DNA of 64,000 nt, from positions 1-64,000 of the forward strand of contig NZ_CAJFDC010000036.1 of the NCBI RefSeq assembly GCF_904067045.1, written 5' to 3'. Made by a program: the position numbers and the translations under genes. Positions 29,603 through 36,645 of this stretch are shown here, one piece after another. This DNA is from Pseudomonas sp. FEN (GTDB taxonomy: Bacteria > Pseudomonadota > Gammaproteobacteria > Pseudomonadales > Pseudomonadaceae). Below the pieces are notes generated by a model. That model was not told the origin of the DNA. It searched no databases and saw nothing but the letters and a program-made list of their open reading frames with translations. Position 1 is the first letter of the stretch. Each line of letters begins with the position of its first letter.

Positions 29603-32600
29603 TCAGCCACGTGGAGACAGGAACAGCGCCGCCGTCTCGGCGTCGATCGGCCCACGCCAGATGGGCTGGACTTTCGCTCCGGCAGTCGCCTGGGCGATCT
29701 GAAAACCGAGCCCCAGATAACGTTGCTCGCGGGTCTTGAGATGGGCTTTGGCATAGCTGGCCGTCGGCGTGCTCGCCGTCGGATAATGGAAGTGCGCGAA
29801 CCAAAACGACCCGTTCTGCCTGTCGCTGATACCGTACTCCTCAAGAAAATCGCTGCCCTTGCCCTGGGAAATATCCCGGCGCTCGCCCAACTTGCGGATT
29901 GTGATCTGTTCTTGCTCCTTCAGAAACCTGACGGCGGCGGCGCTCGGCAACCTTTCCTTGGTCAACCTGATCCGCAGGCTCAGGCCCTTATCGGCCAAGG
30001 TGTTTGCCGCCCGCTCCAGATCGGAGATCAGCGACCGGGGTGATTGTGAAAGCCCTTGGGTCAAGTCGCGCAGCGCCTTGATCGCCTCTTCAAAGGGCTG
30101 CGCCTTGAGCTCGAGTATGTTCTGGATGTCGAGAGGCGAATCAACGACGCTCGCTGTCCGTTCGGCATCCGCCAGCAGCGCCGGCACATTCGCCAGCAGA
30201 TCGCGGGCCCTCTTCTCCAGCGACTTCAGCTTCTTCGCGGCACGCACACTCAACTCCCCCACGCCGCCCAGCAGGCGCAGGCCACGATCCAACCGCCAGC
30301 TTCCCGCGCCGTCACTTTTCAACCAGGGGCCTTGTAGCGCCGGGTGCCTGTTGTCGATGATCACCACCCCATCGAGTTTGCGCGCCACGCGAAACCAGGC
30401 GTCGTCGACCTGGGCATAGAACAGGCTGTCGCGCTGATACAAGCCTTGCCACTCTCCCGAGGTCAGCAAGCTGCCGGGCGCCTCGGACAGCGGCAGTTTG
30501 AACGCCTCGAGCCGGACCAGTTCGGAGGCGCTGAAGTGCCGTCCCGGACGGGTCCAGGCAAAGACCAATTGCCTTGCGACGCTGACCGCCGGCGCCTTGA
30601 TCACGGCATTGTCGATGATGGGCCTGGGACGCGCGGCACTGGCGGCAGCCTCTACTTTGCCGATAAGTGGCTGGTGGTGGTACACCAGCACAACCGCGAG
30701 GTTCAGCAAGACATCGGCGAAGGTCTTGAGGCTGGAGAGCAATTGCACGATCAAGCCCATACTCGCCAGCGGACTGGGCAAAAAGGGCAGCAGCAAGCCG
30801 AACAGGGCCCAGCCCAGATCAACAAAACGGTTCCAGCGGTCTTCGGCATTGGACACGGAGTCCGCCTCGGCACGCGCGATCAACGCCTCGACGCTGGCGG
30901 CGAACAGCGCCGCGCCAAACGAACCGGACAACGGCGTGATGTCGAGCGAAACCGGTCCAGGGACGCGGGGGACTTCCCAATCGGAAACAATCACCCTGCC
31001 CACGTGGGGTTCATCGAATCCGCCATGGTCATAGATCGAGCGCACCGTGGGATCCAGGCCGTCGAGAACCGACTGCTGCAAAAGCCCTTCGACCTTGATG
31101 GCCGCCAGCAAGCCGTCAAATGACGAAAATTCGAGCAAGGGCGCGATGCTACCGGGACAGCACAACACCTGCGGTCCCTGGTCCGTCGCCCGTGGGCCGA
31201 TCACAAACATATTACGTACCCGGTCCGCCACGGCATTCGGTTGCGCCAGGAACGCCAGCGGCCTGACCACGACGCGCGGCTCCTGGACCGTCTGATCGCC
31301 AACGTCGTGCATCACGGCGGCTTCGACATAACGACACGCGGGCTCGCTCAATTGCTGGTTAAGCCGCAACTCCAGCGCCAGCATCGGCAACAGCACACGC
31401 AGGTAGTCGGTAAAAAGCGTCTCCTGCCGGGCGCGCTCGACCCGGTCATGTTGCAATTTCTGCCTGAGCAACTCGGGGTAGGTCCTGCCGATATCGGCGT
31501 CATTCACCGCCGTGCGTAGCGCTTCATAGGTCATCCAGGCGGGTACTGTTTTACCCTTGTAGTGAACCTGCACGGACGCCGTACGAGGAAAGGCCTCAAG
31601 GTTCTTCAGCGCCAGCGTGGCATAGTCCCGGGTCTGTGACCCATCACGAAAGCCTGCCGGGTTGAAGCCTTTATTGGCCAGTTCGACTGAACTGTTCGTG
31701 CCCTGCGTCAAGGTCAGGCTGATGTCGCTGACCAACACGGGCCCGGCCTGTGAATGCGCTTTCTCCAGACTCGCCCGCAACGCCTGACGCGCAAAAGCGA
31801 GGATATCGGGAATGCCATCGAGAAACGCCTTGCCGGCATGCCGTCGATGCACCGCCGCCAGCGCCGCCACATACCCCCCATAGCGGGTGCGAACCGACGG
31901 CGAGGCATTGCGCAACCAACCTGGGAGCAAGTTGCGCAGTTGACCCAACTTCGTCTCGTGACCGGAACGGAAGGCGCCGACCAGCGCCTGCAACCCGGTG
32001 AGCTCATGCAGTCGCTGCTCAAGGGCCGCCAGATCGGGATAGTCGCCCGGCTTGATCGCCTCAATCGCTTCCAATTGACGTACCAGCAGGGTCACGGTCA
32101 GGGCGTCGAAGACATGCTGATCCGGCGAGTAATTCCTGAAATCCGAGCCCTGTCCGCTCAAGGTCAGCCCCAGGGAGGCTTCAAGCGCTTCGCTGGAATC
32201 GAACGCTTCGATACCGCCGAACAGGCTGTAGAGCAAGACGATCTGACGCTTGCCAACCTTGCGGCTGATCACCAGCGCCTGGACATGCAAAGGGTCGGGA
32301 TCCTCGCGCCGGGTATCGATGATGGGAATATAGGCCTGTGCGCACTCATTCCCGAACTTGGCCCGGCGCGCCTGTAAATCGGGATAGTCGAGCACCGCCA
32401 GCACGGTATCCAGTTCATCGCCCGACAACGCCGTGCAGGCCTGGCGCAATTGCGCCGCGAACAATTCGGAAAGCCGCTGCCAGGGCGCGACATCCTGCTC
32501 CAACGGCAAACTCCAGAAGTCCACCAGCTCCTGTTTATACGCTTCGAGTAACAGCGGGGCCCACTCGCTCAGGAGCGTCTCGAACGCCGCCATGCCCAGG

Positions 32601-32944
32601 GGCAATTTCTGCGGATATTCGGCGCCCGGATAGAGCGTCAGGTAGCTACCCGCCGGATGAACCCGTGCCTTTTCGCCCAGAAAGCGCTCGATCAACAAGG
32701 GCGCCAGGGACAGGATCGCGTATTCGACGGTGGAGCTTTCATCCGTGCTCGGAAGCGGCTGGATCAGCGCGGCATGGGCAAGCCGCTCGCCCAGTAACGG
32801 GTATTCGGCTTCCAGCATGTCCCGGACAAGGCCCGGCGCGACGTTTTCCAGGGTTGGTCGGCGGGCAAAACAGTCACTGAGGGTGTAGACCAGCGCAGCC
32901 TGTTGGTTTTCGCTCAAGGTCGTGCCAGCGAGGGGGAAGGTCAT
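29603..32944 (-). CDS. Large toxin-like protein, probably DUF6543 / dermonecrotic-toxin-domain family
   Basis: A 1113-residue protein without a signal peptide. The middle part (about residues 420-480, NKGFNPAGFRDGSQTRDYATLAL; then VLCCPGSIAPLLEFSSFDGLLAAI near 585 and RSIYDHGGFDEPHVGRV near 635) resembles the repeated DUF6543 proteins of P. fluorescens, which NCBI names as containing a dermonecrotic toxin domain. A hydrophobic hairpin (about 710-755, WALFGLLLPFLPSPLASMGL and a second helix) could insert in membranes. The C-terminus has a segment FWFAHFHYPTASTP...AHLKTREQRYLG. It is a single gene flanked by REP-like DNA, with no immunity or secretion gene beside it. The start has AGGA 10 bases upstream. 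The family call is from memory of motifs; no enzymatic activity is claimed. Confidence 0.6.
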   Translation of the reverse strand: MTFPLAGTTLSENQQAALVYTLSDCFARRPTLENVAPGLVRDMLEAEYPLLGERLAHAALIQPLPSTDESSTVEYAILSLAPLLIERFLGEKARVHPAGSYLTLYPGAEYPQKLPLGMAAFETLLSEWAPLLLEAYKQELVDFWSLPLEQDVAPWQRLSELFAAQLRQACTALSGDELDTVLAVLDYPDLQARRAKFGNECAQAYIPIIDTRREDPDPLHVQALVISRKVGKRQIVLLYSLFGGIEAFDSSEALEASLGLTLSGQGSDFRNYSPDQHVFDALTVTLLVRQLEAIEAIKPGDYPDLAALEQRLHELTGLQALVGAFRSGHETKLGQLRNLLPGWLRNASPSVRTRYGGYVAALAAVHRRHAGKAFLDGIPDILAFARQALRASLEKAHSQAGPVLVSDISLTLTQGTNSSVELANKGFNPAGFRDGSQTRDYATLALKNLEAFPRTASVQVHYKGKTVPAWMTYEALRTAVNDADIGRTYPELLRQKLQHDRVERARQETLFTDYLRVLLPMLALELRLNQQLSEPACRYVEAAVMHDVGDQTVQEPRVVVRPLAFLAQPNAVADRVRNMFVIGPRATDQGPQVLCCPGSIAPLLEFSSFDGLLAAIKVEGLLQQSVLDGLDPTVRSIYDHGGFDEPHVGRVIVSDWEVPRVPGPVSLDITPLSGSFGAALFAASVEALIARAEADSVSNAEDRWNRFVDLGWALFGLLLPFLPSPLASMGLIVQLLSSLKTFADVLLNLAVVLVYHHQPLIGKVEAAASAARPRPIIDNAVIKAPAVSVARQLVFAWTRPGRHFSASELVRLEAFKLPLSEAPGSLLTSGEWQGLYQRDSLFYAQVDDAWFRVARKLDGVVIIDNRHPALQGPWLKSDGAGSWRLDRGLRLLGGVGELSVRAAKKLKSLEKRARDLLANVPALLADAERTASVVDSPLDIQNILELKAQPFEEAIKALRDLTQGLSQSPRSLISDLERAANTLADKGLSLRIRLTKERLPSAAAVRFLKEQEQITIRKLGERRDISQGKGSDFLEEYGISDRQNGSFWFAHFHYPTASTPTASYAKAHLKTREQRYLGLGFQIAQATAGAKVQPIWRGPIDAETAALFLSPRG

Positions 32945-33028
32945 GTTTATTCATCCTGTTTTTGGGGTCCAGGAATAAATAAGCCGCCACCCTCCCTTGC
33001 CTGCGGTAGCCGGTTAATACCTCGGCGA

Positions 33029-34579
33029 TTACCGCTTCCAGACCGTGCGCAAGCGCGCCAGCGCCGCTTCGATAGCCGCCTCCGGTACCGCCGCAAACCC
33101 CAGGACCAAGCCGGCGCGCTGGTCTTCGGTCGGCGTGGGCTGGGTTATCCAGTAGCTGCTCAAGGGACTGATTTCGACCCCGACGCTCGCGGCCCGCGCG
33201 ATCAACTCCTGCTCGCGGGCCAGGCTCGCCACGGGCACCGTCAGATGCAGGCCCGCCGCAACCACCGGCAGGTCGCCACAGCCCGGAATATCCACGGGCC
33301 AATGGGCCAACAAGGCGTTGCGCCGACTCAGGGCGGCCCGGCGCATGCGCCGGATATGTCGCTGGAAGTGCCCGGCGGCCATGAACTCGGCCATCACCAC
33401 CTGGGTACTGACCTCCGAGTGGCGCATATCCAGGGCGCGGCGTTGGGAGAAGGCCCCGACCAGTGTCGGCGGCAGCACCAGGTAACCGAGACGTAGCGCC
33501 GGAAACGCGATCTTGCCAAAAGTGCCGACATACAGCACCCGCCCCTGTCGATCCAGCGCCGCCAGGGGAGCCAACGGCGCGCCGCTGTAACGGTATTCGC
33601 CGTCATAGTCGTCCTCGACGATCCAGCCACCGCTGCGCTCGGCCCAGGCCAGCAACTCCAGACGCCGCGCCAGACTCATGATCACGCCGGTAGGGTATTG
33701 ATGGGACGGGGTCACATAGACCAGCCGACAGTCCTGCAATTGCGCGAGTTCGGCGCAATCCAGCCCCTCATTGTCCACCGTCACGCCATGCAGATTGGCC
33801 CCCGCCACCGCGAAGGCCAACCGCGCCGCGCGGTACCCGGGATTCTCCACCGCCACGCCATCGCCCGGGTCCACCAGCAACTGTGCACAAAGGCTGATGC
33901 CTTGCTGTGCGCCACTGGTGATCACAATTTGCTCAGGCGTACAGGACAGGCCCCGGGAGCTGCGCAAGTAAGCCGCGATCAGGCCACGCAGGCGCTCGTC
34001 CCCCGCCGGATCGCCGTAACACAGTTGCTGCAAGTCCGGTTTGCGCCAGAAAGCCGCCTGCAGCTTGGCCCATACGTCAAAAGGAAACAGGTCGAACGCT
34101 GGCACCCCCACCCGAAAAGCCCGCGGCGGACCGCTCGGTGGCTTGTACATCGGGTTGCTCTCGATGCGCTCCATGGCCAGATTGTGGATAACTTTACTGG
34201 ATGTAATCCCAGCGGTTTCGCCCGAATTTGTGGATAAACCTGTGGGTAAGCCTGTTGAAAACCCTGTGGATACTTTTGTGGACAACTTTTTTATCGGCAG
34301 GGCTTTTTCCGGCAGTTGCGCAACGTAGGTGCCATCGCCGATCCGCCCCTCGATAAACCCCTCGGCGTACAGCTGGTCATAGGCCCGTACCACGCTGTTA
34401 CGGGAAATCGCCAGGGCGGCCGCCAGGTCACGACTGGCGGGCAGGCGGCTGCCACTGGCCAGGCGCCCGTCCAGGACCCGCAGGCGCAGGGCCTGATAGA
34501 GCTGGCGACTGAGCCCCTTGGCCGGGTCCAGATAAATCCCGGTAGGGTCGAATGGCAGGGGCAGCGACGGACTGGGCAT
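33029..34579 (-). CDS. MocR-family GntR/aminotransferase-fusion regulator
   Basis: A 516-residue fusion. Residues 1-75 are a GntR winged helix (GSRLPASRDLAAALAISRNSVVRAYDQLYAEGF). Residues about 76-135 are a Ser/Thr-Gly linker. The rest is a type I aminotransferase-like domain with TSGAQQGISLCAQLL, the pyridoxal-phosphate Asp region DDYDGEYRYSG and the Lys-bearing VGTFGKIAFPALRLGYL. Members bind PLP and regulate amino-acid or vitamin B6 genes. It is divergent from the PaiB-like gene with 90 bases between starts, so it probably controls that gene and the two acetyltransferases. The linker is encoded by 12-base tandem repeats (see 34183-34285). The start MPSPSL at 34579 was chosen; an in-frame start at 34624 is possible. 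Confidence 0.87.
   Translation of the reverse strand: MPSPSLPLPFDPTGIYLDPAKGLSRQLYQALRLRVLDGRLASGSRLPASRDLAAALAISRNSVVRAYDQLYAEGFIEGRIGDGTYVAQLPEKALPIKKLSTKVSTGFSTGLPTGLSTNSGETAGITSSKVIHNLAMERIESNPMYKPPSGPPRAFRVGVPAFDLFPFDVWAKLQAAFWRKPDLQQLCYGDPAGDERLRGLIAAYLRSSRGLSCTPEQIVITSGAQQGISLCAQLLVDPGDGVAVENPGYRAARLAFAVAGANLHGVTVDNEGLDCAELAQLQDCRLVYVTPSHQYPTGVIMSLARRLELLAWAERSGGWIVEDDYDGEYRYSGAPLAPLAALDRQGRVLYVGTFGKIAFPALRLGYLVLPPTLVGAFSQRRALDMRHSEVSTQVVMAEFMAAGHFQRHIRRMRRAALSRRNALLAHWPVDIPGCGDLPVVAAGLHLTVPVASLAREQELIARAASVGVEISPLSSYWITQPTPTEDQRAGLVLGFAAVPEAAIEAALARLRTVWKR
34183..34285 (+). repeat. Cluster of five DnaA-box-like 9-mers on a 12-base tandem repeat
   Basis: TGTGGATAA at 34183-34191 and 34229-34237 are perfect complements of the DnaA box TTATCCACA. 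TGTGGGTAA (34241), TGTGGATAC (34265) and TGTGGACAA (34277) differ at one base. All have the same orientation, and the last four are spaced 12, 24 and 12 bases apart because they lie on a degenerate 12-base repeat that encodes the STGF/STGL/PTGL linker of the MocR protein. Confidence 0.75.
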
Positions 34580-34669
34580 GCTATTGGACCTATGAAAATC
34601 ACGGGTAATGGCTCTTACAACCAACCAATAGCCTGCCTAGGATGTCGCCATTCGCCAAGGAAAATCTCC

Positions 34670-35293
34670 ATGTACATACCCAGCGCCTTTTCCGAACAAG
34701 ACCTGCTCACCCTGCAGCGGCATATCCAGGAGACTCGCCTGGCGACGCTGGTCACCCATGGCAAGCTTGGCCTGCAGGCCATCCACGTGCCGCTGCTGCT
34801 GCGCCCCGAGCAAGGCCCCAATGGCACGCTCTACGGTCATCTGGCCCGGGCCAATCCGCAGTGGCGGGAACTGGCCGAGAGCGGCGAAGCCCTGGTGATC
34901 TTCCCGGGGGCCGACGCCTATGTCAGCCCGTCCTTCTATCCGAGCAAGGCCGAGCACGGCAAGGTCGTGCCAACCTGGAACTACGTGGCCGTACATGCCT
35001 ACGGCCAAGCCGAGGTGTTCGACGACGCCGAGCGCCTGCTCAACCTGGTCAGCGCCCTGACCGACCGCCATGAGGCCGGCCGGGACAAGCCGTGGAAAGT
35101 CGCCGACGCTCCCACGCCATATATCGACAGCATGCTCAAGGCCATCGTCGGCTTTGCCCTGCCGATCCAGCGCCTGGAAGGCAAACGCAAGCTCAGCCAG
35201 AACCGCGGCGCCGCCGACAGCGCCGGTGTACAACAAGGGCTGGCGGCCAGCGCCGACAGCCAGGATCAAGCCCTCGCCCAATTGATGCGCTAA
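34670..35293 (+). CDS. FMN-binding negative regulator, PaiB family
   Basis: A 207-residue PaiB-like split-barrel protein. MYIPSAFSEQDLLTLQRHIQ, the HGHLARANPQW-type segment (here LYGHLARANPQWRELAES), FPGADAYVSPSFYPSK and VPTWNYVAVHAYG are family hallmarks in order. PaiB of Bacillus is linked to sporulation and protease repression; in pseudomonads the function is unclear. AAGGA lies 9 bases before the ATG. It is followed within 10-20 bases by two acetyltransferase genes and is likely co-transcribed with them. A polyamine acetyltransferase (PaiA) partner in Bacillus makes this neighbourhood suggestive. Confidence 0.88.
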   Translation: MYIPSAFSEQDLLTLQRHIQETRLATLVTHGKLGLQAIHVPLLLRPEQGPNGTLYGHLARANPQWRELAESGEALVIFPGADAYVSPSFYPSKAEHGKVVPTWNYVAVHAYGQAEVFDDAERLLNLVSALTDRHEAGRDKPWKVADAPTPYIDSMLKAIVGFALPIQRLEGKRKLSQNRGAADSAGVQQGLAASADSQDQALAQLMR

Positions 35294-35302
35294 GGAGTCA
35301 CC

Positions 35303-35749
35303 ATGAGTTCCATCGAAATCCGCCCGGTCAGCGCCGCCGACCAGGCCGTCTGGCGCCCGCTGTGGCAGGCCTACCTGAAGTTCTACGACACCGAGCTGCC
35401 GGACGCGATCTATCAGTCGACCTGGCAACGCCTGCTCGACCCGACCGAAACCACCAACGCCGCCCTCGCCTGGCGGGATGGCAAGGCCGTGGGCCTGGTG
35501 CACTTCATCTACCACCGCTCGAACTGGAGCATTCAGAATTCCTGCTACCTGCAGGATCTGTTCGTGGCGGCCGAGCTGCGCGGGGCTGGCGTTGGACGGC
35601 GGCTGATCGAGCATGTGTATGCCACGGCGGCCGACGCCGGTTGCAGTAAAGTGCACTGGCTGACCCACGAGACCAACGCCACCGCCATCCAGCTGTACGA
35701 GCGGATTGCCGAGCGCCCCGGTTTCATTCAATTTCGCCAAGCGTTGTAA
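35303..35749 (+). CDS. GNAT-family N-acetyltransferase
   Basis: A 148-residue GNAT enzyme. The acetyl-CoA-binding segment is LQDLFVAAELRGAGVGRRLIEHVY (about residues 84-107, with the RGAGVGRRL turn), followed by HWLTHETNATAIQLYERI. The substrate is unknown. It lies 9 bases after the PaiB-like stop with AAGGAG as ribosome site and overlaps functionally with the next GNAT gene. Confidence 0.88.
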   Translation: MSSIEIRPVSAADQAVWRPLWQAYLKFYDTELPDAIYQSTWQRLLDPTETTNAALAWRDGKAVGLVHFIYHRSNWSIQNSCYLQDLFVAAELRGAGVGRRLIEHVYATAADAGCSKVHWLTHETNATAIQLYERIAERPGFIQFRQAL

Positions 35750-35766
35750 GCGTTGAGGAAAGCGTC

Positions 35767-36438
35767 ATGTCGACATCCGTAGCAAACTGGAAAGGCGCGC
35801 CGGCACCTTCGGCCCAGCGTCTGGAGGGACGTTTCATCGTCCTGGAAAAACTCGACCCGGCCCGCCATGGCGACAATCTCTGGCAAGCCCTGACGGGCCC
35901 CGGTGCCGACCCCAAGCTCTGGGACTACCTGCCTTACGGCCCCTTCCTGGAACGCAGCGCCTTCAATGACTGGCTGAGCAACCACGCGGCCAATAGCGAT
36001 CCGTATTTTTTCAGCGTGGTCGACAAGGCCAGCGGTGAAGTCCAGGGCATCCTCAGTCTGATGTCGATCGTCCCGGCGCATGGTCGCATCGAGATCGGCC
36101 ACGTCACGTTCGGGGCGCCGATGCAGCGCTCGCCAAAAAGTACCGAGGCGGTCTACCTGCTGGCCAAGGAAGTCTTCGCCCAGGGTTACCGCCGCCTGGA
36201 ATGGAAGTGCAACAACGACAACGCCCGCTCGCGTACGGCGGCCGAGCGCTTGGGCTTCAGCTTCGAAGGCGTGTTCCGCCAGCACATGGTGGTCAAGGGT
36301 AAAAATCGCGACACGGCGTGGTACAGCATTCTCGATTCGGAATGGCCGGCGGTGAATGTTGGATTCGAGCGCTGGTTGTCGGAAGAGAACCTGACCGCGG
36401 TCGGGCAAATCAAGACTCTGGTCGAGTGCCGGGGTTAA
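35767..36438 (+). CDS. GNAT-family acetyltransferase, RimJ/RimL type
   Basis: A 223-residue acetyltransferase of the larger RimJ/RimL-like branch, which commonly acts on protein N-termini or small amines. GRIEIGHVTFGAPMQRSPKSTEAVYLLAKEVF (about residues 107-138) carries the CoA site, and NDNARSRTAAERLGFSFEGVFRQ is the typical later strand-helix. It begins 17 bases after the previous GNAT stop, so the PaiB-GNAT-GNAT genes look like one operon. Confidence 0.88.
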   Translation: MSTSVANWKGAPAPSAQRLEGRFIVLEKLDPARHGDNLWQALTGPGADPKLWDYLPYGPFLERSAFNDWLSNHAANSDPYFFSVVDKASGEVQGILSLMSIVPAHGRIEIGHVTFGAPMQRSPKSTEAVYLLAKEVFAQGYRRLEWKCNNDNARSRTAAERLGFSFEGVFRQHMVVKGKNRDTAWYSILDSEWPAVNVGFERWLSEENLTAVGQIKTLVECRG

Positions 36439-36549
36439 GCGGACAACCGGAAAGTGCAGTGCCCCTCGGTCTGAAAATACGGTGGCTGACACCTCAGCCA
36501 CCGTAAGAGCACCCAGTTACAAACACGCCTTTAATCGTCGCCGAACCGG

Positions 36550-36635
36550 TGACATATCTCGCAAAAGACGGGTAAAAAGCCCGACATTTATCGATTAAAT
36601 GGATAGATACATTTCCGCCTCGATTTATTCTGAGG
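36550..36635 (+). promoter_or_regulatory. Autotransporter leader element, copy 2
   Basis: This is strongly similar to 38811-38897, upstream of the next autotransporter: shared blocks are TATCTCGC, GTAAAAAG, CCGACATTTATCG, TAAAT and ATAGATACATTTCCG. The block ends at the GAGGA ribosome site. Such conservation outside coding sequence suggests a common promoter and operator or RNA leader. Confidence 0.7.
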
Positions 36636-36645
36636 ATGAAATGGA

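Noticed and set aside
34183..34285. Chromosomal or plasmid origin of replication
   Set aside because: The DnaA-like boxes lie inside a coding region with no AT-rich unwinding element and no dnaA, dnaN or rep gene nearby.
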